A DNA stretch of 64,000 nucleotides from Loripinus fragilis (GCA_964019695.1 OZ026515.1:131152849-131216848), one strand, 5' to 3'. Counted from the stretch's first letter, positions 42,319 to 54,669 are shown. The notes: generated from the sequence alone by a model not told the origin. A program made the numbers and translations.

Positions 42319-42566
42319 ACCATGGAATCAAACAGACACAGTGGATGAGACAGTTCCCCAAAATTGTCACAATGGAACATTTCGCTGGGATTATCCTCAA
42401 GGCACTATCAACCTCAAGTTCCCCAAGACGAATGGTTTGAGTGTGTCAGTATGTCTGCGAGACTTCTTAGGAGGGGATATTTTCATCATTCATGATATTA
42501 CCGACGGACAATTCATACCGATTGAGATAACTGATAGATGGAATCACAAGGATATAGACATGCCCG
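42319..42566 (+). CDS. second exon of the secreted protein, Meteorin-like candidate
   Basis: Acceptor ATTATTTTTCAG. It codes PWNQTDTVDETVPQNCHNGT, then FRWDYPQGTINLKFPKTN, SVSVCLRDFLGGDIFII and further to DIDMP, with donor G|GTAACG. The order Cys-x2-Gly-x-[FV]-x-Trp-x-Tyr-Pro-x-Gly, then [ST]VC[LI]R.F, then an acidic-hydrophobic strand resembles the N-terminal domain of Meteorin/Meteorin-like secreted factors. Total cysteines are fewer than in vertebrate Meteorins, so the assignment is tentative. Without splicing the frame stops at 42586. Confidence 0.5.
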
Positions 42567-42644
42567 GTAACGATTTTGTTGTTTAAATCGCTAAAGTTCA
42601 TAAAAGACCAATATGCCTCACGTTTTATTAACAATTCCAAAGTA

Positions 42645-43100
42645 AACAAGAGGGCAAAGATCAGGAATCGATACAATCAAGCACCACACCTGACCCAGGA
42701 TACCAATTGGAAAGTGACAACGTCACAATTAGACATCACAAACGAGAGCCAAGCGGCCAGCTCTTTCCCAGCAGGTAACCGTAAGGCATCAACAAAAAGA
42801 CGGGCATCAAAGCATAACAAAACAAAACAGAAATAACATAAATGATCCACAAAAGAAGCACCGCCTTGGAACGGAAATATTTTACTGGAGGCATAAACCG
42901 GTTTAACGGTGCACCAACCTCACCATTAGTTCAGTTGTGGATCAAGACACATTAGATGTTTGGTTTGCATGAAAGACCCCTAACTTACATGTATCAATGT
43001 ATCATCTCCTAGAACATATAAATTAAGATATAAAAAGGAGATAAAGCAAAGATAAGGACTCAACAGTCAATAAAACTGAATACTAGAGCAAAAGAAATCC
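42645..43100 (+). mobile_element. Rep-A interspersed element, long copy
   Basis: Core 42652-42870 matches the other copies (GGCAAAGATCAGGAATCGAT through CGCCTTGGAACGG). It then continues with GGTGCACCAACCTCACC, GATCAAGACACATTAGATG and AAGATATAAAAAGGAG to about 43100. The same extension occurs at 56280-56480. Confidence 0.75.
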
Positions 43101-43139
43101 AACAGGTAAACCCGGTGGGGCTGACAACAGCCAAAGCAT

Positions 43140-43280
43140 CACAGCTGAATTGCGTTCGAGCTTCATCGCCGGCGGAGTCGCCGTGTTGTGTCCTTGAGCA
43201 AGACATATTATTGGTTCAACACAGGAAGACCCGTCCCGATATGACTGAAAAATTATTTACTGGGACGTAAGGAATCGAAC
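43140..43280 (+). mobile_element. partial tRNA-derived SINE
   Basis: Body text TCCTTGAGCAAGACATATTA, CACAGGAAGACCCGTC and GGGACGTAAGGAATCG matches the SINEs at 6313 and 25879, here in the plus orientation. The A-box part is missing or diverged. Confidence 0.6.
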
Positions 43281-43483
43281 CAACCAAAATAACTGAATTG
43301 TCTATACGTGTAACTTGGCGCCTCACTGAAGCAAAACATCATGCTTTCTATAAAAGGGTAAAGATCTATTTTGTTTTATTATAATTCAAATGAAAGTCTT
43401 TATAAATAAAGCTTAGGATTTCTAGCATCTACTTTATCCACATATTATTTCTCTATTCGCTACCTTGCCTCTACTTACCACAG

Positions 43484-43500
43484 AAAGACTATATGATTAA
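43484..43500 (+). CDS. possible terminal exon of the secreted protein
   Basis: A strong acceptor (TACCTTGCCTCTACTTACCACAG) is followed by AAAGACTATATGATTAA. In phase 1 this adds ERLYD and stop to the 42319 exon, giving a 119-residue preprotein. AATAAA follows at 43517. An alternative acceptor at 44099 (GCTGTCAACAG) gives a longer tail. Very short, so low confidence. Confidence 0.25.
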
Positions 43501-43522
43501 ATTGATCGAATGTTTTAATAAA

Positions 43523-45208
43523 GAGGGTTTGCATGGTGAATTCTGAAAGAAGACGAACGCTCTTTATTTGGCGATACTGTGTCGTCTTTTGGACATTTCA
43601 AGCCAGACGCTGCAAAAATGCCAACCAAACAGAACATAGTTTGATATAACAGATAATAGTTTAAGTTTGAAGCTTTTAACGAATTGTAAATGGCAACGTT
43701 CACATGTGCGGTCAAACATCGACCTAAAGTGCTAAACGTCTGCTATCCTCTGGGAGCAAATTCTTTCCTTTAAGAGAAGTTCCCTTTTTGAAAAGGGACG
43801 CAATTGAAGAAAATCACTACTTGATCCAGTAGTCTCCATTTGATGTGCGTAACTTTTTCAGCGTTCTCGCTACGCTATTGAGTATGGTCAATTTGAAGTG
43901 GTATATTGTCTTGTAATTTCTTTCCTGCTGACAAAAAGTCTGATATTTATCTGAGTCAGCCTTCACCGCAGAATAAGAAGGAGTCAAGTACAAGCACGAG
44001 GTTCTAGTCATATATGTGACAATTTTTCGTTTTGGAACTAACTGTTCGAAAGCCACACGTTCCTTTTAAACCTAAAACACTTAATTTTGCTGTCAACAGT
44101 TTATGCGAGAGTCAGTCAAATAATTATTATGTACAGGTCCATCAAAATGCAGTCACACCACTTAATGGCTCTCCACTAGTTCAGAGGCAAATTGTACCAG
44201 TTTCTCCAACAGAGATTGATAAATGAGACATTTTTCACATGTAGATACTTTGCTAGGAACCGAGTTCTAAGATACTGAAAATGGTCTTTTCTGTTGAACT
44301 GAATGGTTTCGTTTGGATACATTTTGCGTACACAGTTATATTAAAATATGTTGTTCAAGATATTTTAACTGGCATCTATCATTTTTTAAGGTTTCGCCTA
44401 TGGTCAAACTCTTTTAAAATGAGAAAAATTCAACGAGAATTTTGATAACGCCTTAAAGCTGCATAGTCTGTAACTTTTGATCTTTTAATTTTAGAACTAA
44501 TGTTTCTATTTTACAAGAACACAGTAAAAAAACTAAAATTCAGGTAAACATTTTACCAATTTCGTAAATCTTAACATTTTATCAGTATCAAAACAACGGT
44601 ATTTATGTTAAAATTAGCTGTCTATAATTATTGGAGGGACGCAAATAATTACCAATAAGAGAAAAACACACCTGTTTTATAAGATAATTCACTTTTCCGT
44701 GCAGTTTTCAGCAATAGTGGACAGATTTATTGTGAAAACATAACTTAATTCTACTTTTACAAATGATTTAAAAAGAAAATAAAAAATTTCGAAAAATGTT
44801 CATAGTTGCAGACCTAGTCTCCTTAACCCTTTTTAGAACGGAAGCCACCAATAAGGTACTTTGTCAAAAAGTGAAGACCAATATGAAAAGCCACAGCATG
44901 CGGCATTTCGCCAGGGTCGTCACTGTTTGCTAAGACGAAATCGATCTTTATAACAAGAAATACAATATTTTTTTTGAAATATTAACATGTGAACTCTCAA
45001 TATATTCAATGGACCATCTTGACTTAACTGTATCAACGCTTATGGAAAATTCTATTGGTCTAAAGAGGGAATGTCATGCAGTTAGTAAAATCAGTTGTGT
45101 AAAATAACCGGGTATACTGGGCCAGAATATACCCCAGTGTTTACATGCTCGTTTCTCAAGCTAGAGATCACTGGTTCAGCCCACTCATTTCATAAAATAT
45201 ACCTACGA
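43523..45208. other. intergenic, nothing firm
   Basis: The open frame at 44020-44226 (ending SPTEIDK) has an acceptor-like TTTTGCTGTCAACAG but no phase match to 42566. A dispersed GGCATTTCGCCAGGGTCG fragment lies near 44903. Confidence 0.35.
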
Positions 45209-45385
45209 GGTGTGGGGGTTTAATGTTGGGTCCATGCTTTGTGGTGTGTTTCCTGGTGTCTTTTCTAGCTTAGCAATAATCTTTCTTAGGGTGAGATAGA
45301 TGGTTTACTTTAGTTGTTCTGCGGCTGGCTGAATCTCTTCCTCGCGGTGCCGTGGATTTCCTGGTCATACGCACTTGCGCTTATG
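45209..45385 (-). mobile_element. Rep-B interspersed element
   Basis: Minus-strand text includes GACCAGGAAATCCACGGCACCG and the AGGAAGAG block. The middle is diverged. Confidence 0.55.
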
Positions 45386-45474
45386 AGCCCTGATTCACTG
45401 ACCCCCCCATTTGAATAAGCAATTAAACTACTCATAATTATGTTAAAATAATAATTGGGATAGACTTGGTCATG

Positions 45475-47063
45475 CACTTAGTTGATTTACTCACTTCTAT
45501 GACTGAACTGCGAACATTGGCGTATAAAGCTACCAAACACTAGCAGTCGTGCACTTAATTGATTTAAAATTTATTTGCTTCTATGGCTGAACTGCAAACA
45601 TTGGCGTATAAAGCTACCAAACACTAGCAGTCGTGCACTTAGTTGATTTAAGATTTACTCACTTCTATGACTGAACTGCAAACATTGGCGTATTAAGCTA
45701 CCAAACACTAGCAGTCGTGCACTTAGTTGATTTAAGATTTATTCGCTTCTATGACTAAACTGCAAACCTTGGCGTATAAAGCTACCAAACACTAGCAGTC
45801 GTGCACTTAGTTGATTTAAGATTTACTCACTTCTATGACTGAACTGCAAACATTGGCGTATTAAGCTACCAAACACTAGCAGTCGTGCACTTAGCTGATT
45901 TAAGATTTATTCGCTTCTATGACTAAACTGCAAACCTTGGCGTATAAAGCTACCAAACACTAGCAGTCGTGCACTTAGTTGATTTAAGATTTACTCACTT
46001 CTATGACTGATCTGCAAACATTGGCGTATTAAGCTTCAAAACACTTGCAGTCGTGCACTTAGCTGATTTAAGATTTATTCGCTTCTATGACTAAACTGCA
46101 AACCTTGGCGTATAAAGCTACCAAACACTAGCAGTCGTGCACTTAGTTGATTTAAGATTTATTCACTTCTATGACTGAACTGCAAACATTGGCGTATTAA
46201 GCTTCCAAACACTAGCAGTCGTGCACTTAGTTGATTTAAGATTTATTCACTTCTATGACTGAACTGCAAACCTTGGCGTATTAAGCTACCAAACACTAGC
46301 AGTCGTGCTTTTAGTTGATTTAAGATTTATTAACTTCTATGACTGAACTGCAAACAATGGCGTATAAAGCTACCAAACACCAGCAGTCGTGCACTTAGTT
46401 GATTTAAGATTTACTCACTTCTATGACTGAACTGCAAACCTTGGCGTATTAAGCTACAAAACACTTTCAGTCGTGCACTCAGTTGATTTAAGATTAATTC
46501 GCTTCTATGACTGATCTGCAAACATTGGCGTATAAAGCTACCAAACACTAGCAGTCGTGCACTTAGTTGATTTAAGATTTATTCACTTCTATGACTGAAC
46601 TGCAAACCTTGGCGTATTAAGCTACCAAACACTAGCAGTCGTGCTCTTAGTTGATTTAAGATTTATTCACTTCTATGACTGAACTGCAAACATTGGCGTA
46701 TAAAGCTACCAAACACTAGCAGTCGTGCACTTAGTTAATTTAATATTTTACTGACCGTTCCAAGGCGGTACTTCTTTTGTGGATCTTTTATGTTTTTTCT
46801 GTCTTGTGTTTGCTATGCCTTTGTGCGCGTCTTTATATATATGCCCTGTGGTCACCTGCTGGGAAAGGGCTGACCTCTTGGCTCTCGCTTGTGGTGTCTT
46901 ACTGTGAGCTTGTCATTTTTCCATTGGTATCCTGAGGCAGGTGTGGTACTTGATTGTATCGATTCCTGATCTTTACACCCTTACTTATTTTAAGATTTAT
47001 TCACTTCTATGACTGAACTCCAAACATTGGCGTATTAAGCTACCAAACACTAGCAGTCGTGCA
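45475..47063. repeat. 84-bp tandem satellite, about 16 copies
   Basis: The unit contains TAGCAGTCGTGCACTTAGTT, TTCTATGACTGAACTGCAAA and CATTGGCGTATAAAGC. Successive CAGTCGTGC words lie exactly 84 bp apart (45544, 45628, 45712 and on). From 45628 to about 46140 two variants alternate (ACTCAC/TGAACTG/CATT/TATTAAG and ATTCGC/TAAACTG/CCTT/TATAAAG), making a 168-bp dimer. The last unit is separated by a Rep-A insertion. Confidence 0.95.
46751..46985 (-). mobile_element. Rep-A element inserted in the satellite
   Basis: TATTTTA at 46744-46750 and 46986-46992 is a 7-bp target duplication. The 235-bp insert is the reverse complement of the Rep-A core, from CTGACCGTTCCAAGGCGGTA to CTTTACACCCTTACT. The satellite resumes in register beyond it. 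This defines the termini of a short Rep-A form. Confidence 0.85.
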
Positions 47064-47661
47064 TCTGTCATGACTTTACAGAAGATCTTACACGAGTGCT
47101 TTTGTTTTATAGAATTTATTAAACGAGTTGGAGAAAAAGTGATAAAATGCGAGGCTTGCCGAGCAATTTACCACTTTTTTTTCGCAACGAGTTTAATAAA
47201 CCAGGAGCACAACTGTTCGAATCTATTTATCAAATAACGCTAAAATTATTTTGTAAGCACGTTTTTTGGTGTGAAAACATCAGCATATTGCCAAATATAC
47301 CCGAAGTTGTTATGAGCGTCATTTCACAACGTTACCAAAATCTGTAAACCAATCCCAGACACGACGTCATGATAAATTGCGTTTACGGTTCTAATTACAA
47401 CTTAGGTTTGGTACAAATGAGTGAACATACTTCTGTAATTATCTCTATGTTATTCACCAATGTTGTTTGTACCTGGAACCACTAAATAATGTGAATGTTT
47501 TGATGTTATATATAATTTCGAGTGTTTTTATGAACTTTTCAGCGAAGGAGGTGTGCACCCGTCGTCATTCTACAGCTATAACCCTTCGGTTCACTGCGCC
47601 ACCAACTAGGTATTATATGGGAGAGGTGGAATACAGATTACAGCGATAAGCTGATGACTAT
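47064..47661. other. intergenic with an inverted repeat
   Basis: TTTATTAAACGAGTTGGAGAAAAAGTG (47114) and its near complement CACTTTTTTTTCGCAACGAGTTTAATAAA (47171) form a stem of ~28 bp. No gene is seen. Confidence 0.45.
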
Positions 47662-50157
47662 GACGTCGCGTCAGATGTTGGTGTTAATTTTAAAAACGTA
47701 GGGGTCCTCTCTATTGAAAGTTCTCTATTTCACTTATTCCATTATACATTTTTACAAACTAAACATCAAAGAAAATGCTATTAATTATATTTTACATTGA
47801 TGAAAAACGAAAGACAAATTAAGATACAAAGAAAAAGTTATCGCTAACATGTTCCGTATAAATTGCCGATTTTTTGCATGTAGAGATGTAACAGAAATCG
47901 TTTGGCGGAGTGTTTCTAAATCCAAAAGTTTTAACTAATAATGCTTGAAATCTTGTAATTTTCCCCGCATAGCTACTTTTTGTGCTTGTCCTCACGACGA
48001 CATGCGCGAAATTGGCGTTAATCGGCACACTAACCAGAAATAGCCAACCAAGCAAAGAAACGGAACGTGTAGAGATTTAAAGAAAACGTTGAAAACATGG
48101 GTTCTGTGTATTTATGTTGATGGATTACTTTTTAGTGCCTCGTGTTTTTGAAATTCGAAGTATATCACAAAATGCGTTTTCAAAATAGAATTAAAGTTTG
48201 GATTTATTCTTGATTTTTTCCATATTTAGAGCAAAAATTTGTTATTTTGCTGTGTCTAGCAAAATGTCACACTCAGGCAAATGGCGTCTTCGGAAATATG
48301 AGACATTAATTCAATACTAAATGAAAAGATGTTTCTTCAAACTTATTTCTCTCTAAATAAGATATGTAAATGCGTTTTTCATCTATTTTATGCTGTCTTT
48401 AAATTAAGAGAATTTGTTAAATATTGAATAAAATATCGCTAAAATGCTTTGTCTAGCAAAAATGTCACAGACGTCGTTTTTTTTTTTTACTTTGCTAATC
48501 GCGTCGTAAAAACGTTAACATTTTAGCGTTATAATATGCGTAAATGCCAAAAACTTTATCGCGCATTTTCTTAAAACTTATATACTTATATACTGATGCA
48601 TTAGCATAGTCTTGTAGGACACTGTCCAACATAAAGTAATATAAAATAGGTCACTGGCCAGATCTGAATATTCAGTGACCTTTACCCCTGTTTTCAGGAA
48701 TATTCAGGAAATATATCACAGGAGCTTGAAATTCGATCCTTATTCACTCCTATAGCCCCTAAACCGAAAGCTCATAATGCCATTAAGTAATGATGACATT
48801 TAAGCTTTTGGTTATGAGGCATATACATGTAATGTAAGGACCAAACTTCAAGCTCCTGTGTATATATACAGCCACAGGACATACCCACCCTCCACCAAGT
48901 GACGTTGCCGCTTAAATCGATGTATTTCCAGATGTTTTGCAAAAATTATTATCCAAAAACTATAGAAGCTACAATTTTGAAAAAAGTACCAAATGAAAGC
49001 AAATTGATTTACGCAATCAACATTTTTATTGTAGCTTCTCGGTTTCTGTTGTTTTCGTATGGTAGTAATTTAAACGCAAACACAAATTAAAATTAAAGGT
49101 TTCGGTGACGTTAACGTTAGCGTCTACGGGAATAGTGATGTTTTAAAAATTACATTCACTTTTAAATGCGTTCTACTTGAGAACCAAAAGTGTAATTATT
49201 TTAATCATTTATTGTATATTGCTGCTCTCTATTTGCTCTTCATCCCTGTAAGTTTTATAAAATTTAACCCATTAAGTTTGTCATGGTATTTTTTACAAAA
49301 TTCTAGAAAGGTCTTGGTTCAAGCGGCGACGTCGCAAAGTCGCAAACAACTACATGTCCCGAGACTGTACATCATATTGCTAGGTATTAGTAATAGTCAA
49401 CTCATTGGAAGCCATACGATGAAAAGGGTGTGTCTGAAACTCAAACGTGACATGCTCGAATCTCAAATAAATTAATTTCTTTTTTATTTTCATTCATTTG
49501 TGTCTACATGTTTGTTTGGGCCAACACTTACTCTTGGCGATATTTTGGTCATTATCGCATATACGCAAAAGCCTCGTGAAAATGTGGATGCTGACATACA
49601 TGTATCAAGCGGTGATAGAGGTCTCAATTCTACAGCTATTTATCATCTACATTCATACTTTACTCTGACGAGCCTGTACTATTACACAGACTTTCCCGAG
49701 TCGCGAGCCCTAGGTGCCGGACAATGCAATAAGTACCAAACGCTTACGTATTGGCTCATTTTAATATAAAACACGCAAAGGTGTGTGCAGCGAAGATATC
49801 CTTCAGACCTATAATCACCATGTCTGTCCGACCGTCTGTCCATTGAAGTCTACTGCAACGAGAATAGATTAGCACCGACCGACCAATCGCATTTACTACT
49901 GAAATAATTGTGCTTACCTGGGTATACCCTACTTTTCGTAATTCTACTCGGGAACATGTATTAATAAAACCTTTAAAAACTTAAATATATATAAACCTTG
50001 ACAAACTTTTCATCTGATCATTTTACAACTGGGCATGTGTGCTTAGAAATATCAACGCAAGGAAGATCGCCTCTCTTATCTGTGAAAATCTCATTGTTTG
50101 ACGTGTTTAAACAACTTTGACGTTACACAAATTAACACCAACATCTGACGCGACGTC
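47662..50157. repeat. region bounded by perfect 29-bp inverted repeats
   Basis: 47662-47690 (GACGTCGCGTCAGATGTTGG and nine more) is exactly the reverse complement of 50129-50157. The 2.5 kb between has no recognisable transposase. It includes the 48717 MITE and text with TAGCAAAATGTCACA repeated at 48258 and 48456. Outer flanks (CTATGAC against GTCATA) suggest the termini lie a few bases further out. Confidence 0.7.
48717..48860. mobile_element. 144-bp TIR MITE
   Basis: CACAGGAGCTTGAAATTCGA at the left and the complement of CACAGGAGCTTGAAGTTTGG at the right, flanked by TAT/TA-rich DNA. A 27-bp terminal repeat is visible. Confidence 0.85.
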
Positions 50158-51199
50158 TATGACTTTACCCTGCCAGAGAAGTTCTTCGACGAATGACGTT
50201 TATGAACACTTATTTTATTTCACTTTGTTTTAATAATAATACATTGCCAACAAAGTGTGGATGATATAAAATGAATTGGGCCGTACTTTTCCGCAAGAAC
50301 GCAAAATAAATGAATGTTACACATTAACTATATTATGTATTTCTATGCTGCAAATCACTAAACTGGTATCTAGGATAACATAGAAGACTCAGGTGAAATG
50401 CCACTAAATACGACATTTCATCAGGATCTATATTGTTTGCTATGATAAAAGCAATCTTTAGTGAACGAAGTCTTTCTTAGTTTGGAAATTCAAATTTTTG
50501 ACCCCTTTTTATGTACAATGAGCCACCCCTGTTTGATTGTATCAATCTAGATGGTGGAATCCGTTTGTACTAGACCCTACCCCCAACCGATAGATCAAAA
50601 TTCAAGAAGAGTCCATTATAAGGGAACGCACGGAATTCACTTTGATTTCTTGTGATGAAAAATGATTTTGTTTGATTATACAATCACTTTTGTATCAAAG
50701 CAGATACAGCCGTGGCACTACAGGTGCCAAACTACCCATGAGATAGACATAATTTCGAATCATGCGCAACTGATTTTTTTGCCGTATTCTTTTTGTTCTT
50801 TATTCTCTGTTTCTTTAGTTGCTGGATTCTGTTTCATTAAACTAACTTAACCTACATGTACTTTGCTGAATGTTTTCAAAGTTACAAATATTACTGTTCA
50901 CTGATGATGTTTTCCCTATGACCTAGTGTGGTATTTGCTTTATGGAACTTCCGAAGTTGATAGGGACACTTAGAATTGTGACATTTTGACTTGTGATTTC
51001 TGACTTATCACTAGCTTTTGTGTACAGGTGACTCCTAAATGGGTACTTTGACAAACAGTGAAGATCCAGATAATGTGGGATTTCATCAGGGTTTGCTGAG
51101 ACAAAATCCAAAAAATGATCTTCAGAGAAGGAAACACAATTTTGTTTGGAAAGTTTTAACCAATGACCCTCTTTCTTTCTTCCATTACGTCTTAACATC
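50158..51199. other. intergenic, nothing firm
   Basis: Contains a dispersed ACATTTCATCAGGATC fragment (50415) and its partner at 51040-51110. No gene is recognised. Confidence 0.4.
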
Positions 51200-52118
51200 T
51201 GTAGAGGACATCAGGTGGGGTTCGGTATGCAAGTGTCAAAAAGCGGGTTACTTGAATAAAAGAGGTGAGATGTGTACTACTTGGCACACAGCATGACTGA
51301 ATTGTGCCACAATAGGTTTGATAGAGATGTGAACTGGGAAGGCATTCCAGTGGACAATGGTGCGGGGAAAGAATGTGTACTTGTAATAGTCATTGAGTTT
51401 AGGGATTTGTCTTTAAGCTACTAAATGATTGTGTCTTGACTGCCTAGTATTAAGGATTAGGTAGTCTGCTGCAGGTATGGCTTCTCGATCATATGTGATC
51501 TTGTACATAAGGGTTAGTCGGCTATCTATTCGCCGCTGTTCAAGAGTACGCCAGTTGAGGTCCTGTAACATTTGTGTCACGCTGGATGTGCGCTGGTAGT
51601 CACCGGTAGCACAGCGAGCTAACCTGCACTGCATAGCTTCACGTAAGCAATATCTGTTGCTGTATGAGGGGACCACACTAATGATGCATATTCCAGTTGT
51701 GGTCGCGCTTGAGTTGTATATGCTACGGATTTGAGGTCCTTATTATCTACCTTAATGTTTCTTTTTAGAAACCCTAGTGTTTGGTTTGCCTTCTTGGGGA
51801 CTGAATCAATGAGATTGTAACAACCAAATATTTGGCGGAGGGGACTGATTCTAGGACAGTGCCATGACGTATTAATTTGGTCTGGATGGGACATTTGGTT
51901 CTTGTAATATAGAGGACCTGGCATTTCGACAGATTGAAGCTCATGTCCCATTTTTTCCCATAATTCTAGGGTATGGAGGTCATTTTGCAGAGTAATTGAC
52001 TCACTTTCAGAGCTAATAGCTAGTTATATGGCCGTATCATCTGCAAAAGGCCCGACTCTGGATTTGACCTGGTCTGGTAGGTCATTTATATATATTAGGA
52101 AGAGCATGGGTCCCTCGA
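51200..52118 (-). pseudogene. 5'-truncated LINE reverse transcriptase
   Basis: Minus-strand reading from 52118 gives GPMLFLIYINDLPDQVKS, then FADDTAI followed by a stop where Tyr is expected. Later blocks are ISSESESITLQNDLHTLELW, TLGFLKRNIKVDNKDLK, RPQLEYASLVWSPHTATDI, GDYQRTSSVTQMLQDLNW and RRIDSRLTLMYKI. It ends in a KYTFFPRTIVHWNA-type tail near 51340. FADD is the RT catalytic motif. Several frame changes mark it as dead. The protein type is CR1/Jockey-superfamily-like; the exact clade was not determined. Confidence 0.85.
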
Positions 52119-52640
52119 TATATACAATGGAATATCCCAAGTGTATTGTATTAAACAAGAGGGCACTCCATTTGTACATAAAATGTTTAACAAAACACAA
52201 CGAAAGGGACTTTCTGCCTCGTAGCAGACTGCTGTAATGCTATAAGTGGAATCATTTAGATAAGTCACGTTGACAAAAGCAATTAATAGGAAACTGAAAG
52301 ACAACAAGATACTGAGGATCAGGTCAAAGTTCTCATTCATAGTACACAAGACAATTACAACAAAACAGTTGACCATGTATTCAGTGTATTGCTAAAACCA
52401 TTAGGCTTGGTTTATGTTTTTGTTTTGTTTGAGGTTTAATGTCATAATTTCACCTAATCACACTTTTTCCTGCGCAAGCTTGACTAAGCGGTTATATTAT
52501 TAACAGTTCTTCGTGCACATACTTTCGCTTGTAACTGACAACAATAGGCTTCACTCTTTTATTTAAGAAACCAAAACTATCTTCGGCATATGCTATTTAA
52601 ATAACTTTTAAAGTTTCACGTTTAAACCGGAAGTGGGCAC
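52119..52640. other. intergenic with a SINE fragment
   Basis: AGTTCTTCGTGCACATACTTTCGCTTGTAACTGACAACAA (52505-52545, split here as one dispersed block) matches the SINE body at 8600. Nothing else is recognised. Confidence 0.45.
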
Positions 52641-52649
52641 CCGTCTTAA

Positions 52650-53380
52650 AAGAATTAATGTTTAACTAGAGCGCGCAGTCGATGGGGCGCCATCGCAAAT
52701 CCACGCTAAAGTTTTTGACTCCCTAGCATCCCGCAGTTCCACCCCGAGCATGACCTTGGCAACAGAATGAAAATTCTGTTCAATATGTTTTCTATCTTTT
52801 ATTTGTGAGAACACACACAAAGTTTGGTATAAAAATCTTTGAAATTGACATGTTAATGATAATTGACCTTTTTACCTTGCCCCAAGGTCACCAGTTTGAC
52901 CCTAGGATGAAAATTTTACTTGCATTCTGTTCTGCTCGTCATCCCCGTCGATTTGATATACCACATGACCATGTTTGAAATTTTTTTTTTGCCCCCTGGG
53001 CACTCCCAGGCGGCCTCAAAGTCCCACGCCTGGGGCATGACCCAGGGAGCAGAATGAAAATCCCGTCTGAGATGTTTTGTATCTTTCGTTTGTGAGAACA
53101 CACACAAAGTTTGGTATAAAAATCTTTGAAATTGACTTTGTAATTGAAATTAAACGATATTTGACCTTTTGACCCCTCGGGCGGGGCCAAAAAATTGTTT
53201 GACGTTGCACGCCCCATTCATGTCAGTAACTCACACACCAAATTTGGTTGAATTTCGTCCAATGGTTTAGGAGGAGATAGCATAACGGACTGACGGACGG
53301 ACGGACGGACAGACGGACAGACGGACGGAGGCGATTACAATATCCCCTTCGCTTTTTTAAAAAAGCGTGGGGATTAAAAT
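52650..53380. repeat. dispersed repeat with two internal copies and a GGAC tail
   Basis: ACACACAAAGTTTGGTATAAAAATC recurs at 52812 and 53100 with surrounding similarity of ~150 bp. The end has (GGAC)n (53288-53330), then TTAAAAAAGCGTGGGG. This arrangement (ACCAAATTTGGTTGAATTTCG, then GGACGGAC) is common in mollusc interspersed repeats. Confidence 0.65.
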
Positions 53381-54015
53381 AGGCTGATCAAGCTGTACTG
53401 TGTTTGGTCTAACATGTTTACATAAAATAAAACGCGAACAATGATTTTAGTATGTGTAAAGATATTGGAAAATGCGGAAAACGAGCGTTTTTTTAAAAAA
53501 AAAACCCCAAAACATGAAAAATCGTTCAAAAGCAAAAATTCAGGGGTTTGGTGTTGTTTTTTTCAAATCGGCTAGAGGGGTTCGAAATCACCTGAACTTC
53601 TATTCGAAAAAAAAGCTACACCCAAAACCCTTCTTTTCTTCAAAAAATTTTTTTTGCATTTCTGGGCCAAAAAAGTGAAGTAATAGCAAACTGCTCAAAA
53701 GCACCACTTAGCTTTAGTCCATTGAATCAAAATCATTAGCGCTAAGTCAGAAAAAAGTGGACACTTAGAACTTCGTTTCATTGTAGAGGATTGCTATTTT
53801 TTAAGGAAAGGGTAAAATAGGTTTTTGGCAGGCTGGCAGATTTTCCGCACGAGCACATAGCTCTCTGAACACTGTTCGGGTGCTCTAATAACCTGATCTA
53901 CCCGGGTGGTCCAAATCATCGCCACCCACCTTTTTGCATTGACCATTTTAGGTTTGTTAGGACAAGACATTCTTTCTTGCACACCAGATTCAGATTGTAT
54001 GTGATCTCGTTTAGC
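53381..54015. other. intergenic, nothing recognised
   Basis: A/T homopolymer-rich. The Lys/Phe-rich frame at 53472-53678 is low complexity. Confidence 0.4.
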
Positions 54016-54210
54016 CCTTAAAGCGCCAGTCACGACTGCAGCAGACGAACAATTTTGCGACATCTTTCCTAATTTTCGAAATAAATAAAGAATGATATTT
54101 CATGAGAATCGGCAGACGATTCTCATGACATACCATGCCTTATTTGTTATTTTTGAAAAAGCCGCAAAATTGATTCCTGTTTGCTGCAAATTATAGGTGG
54201 CGCTTTAAGG
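54016..54210. mobile_element. fold-back MITE, TGCAGCAGAC family, copy 2
   Basis: CCTTAAAGCGCCAGTCACGA at the left and GGTGGCGCTTTAAGG at the right. The central TTTCATGAGAATCG hairpin matches 23257-23461. Confidence 0.75.
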
Positions 54211-54669
54211 ATTAAGTGACATCATCATGTTATGTTGCATCTCAGCGTTGTCAGAAACGTATGGGAGCCTTTTTTTATTTATAAAACAAATGTGTATTTA
54301 TTAATGAGCAAGAATTAGAATCCATTATTTGTGTGAGAAAGAGATGCTAAAATCCGTCTCTCGTGATCACCGTTTTTCATCACTCGACAAGCTCGAAGCG
54401 GTGATTCTCGGGGCGGATTTTCTACCCCACATTTACACACAGGATATATTATTGTACTATGAAGCATTTTGCGCAAGGCCCAACCATTTTCCTTATTTTG
54501 TACAGACGATATCAGCAGATTTTTTCTGTCGGTGGAGAGATTATAAAAGCTTATTTATCTCATCTTTTGACATAACCGAGTAATTTGTGTCGCGCGCGTA
54601 ATTAGACATCACGCAATGCGATCGAAGAAGCTGCAATAACATTGCAAGATAATTGCTGATATTAAAAAA
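54211..54669. other. unassigned sequence with an open frame
   Basis: The 84-residue plus frame at 54329-54583 has no recognisable domain and no splice context. No other feature is seen. Confidence 0.35.

Noticed and set aside
43817..44056. 79-residue minus frame ending SNGDYWIK
   Set aside because: No ATG start, no acceptor in phase, and no recognisable domain.
44020..44226. Possible last exon ending SPTEIDK
   Set aside because: The acceptor at 44099 does not keep this frame when joined to the 42566 donor; kept only as an alternative.
45475..47063. CRISPR-like array
   Set aside because: Units are 84-bp head-to-tail repeats without spacers in eukaryotic DNA; it is a satellite.
53472..53678. 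Lys/Phe-rich small protein
   Set aside because: Homopolymer A/T runs explain the composition; no splice or start context.
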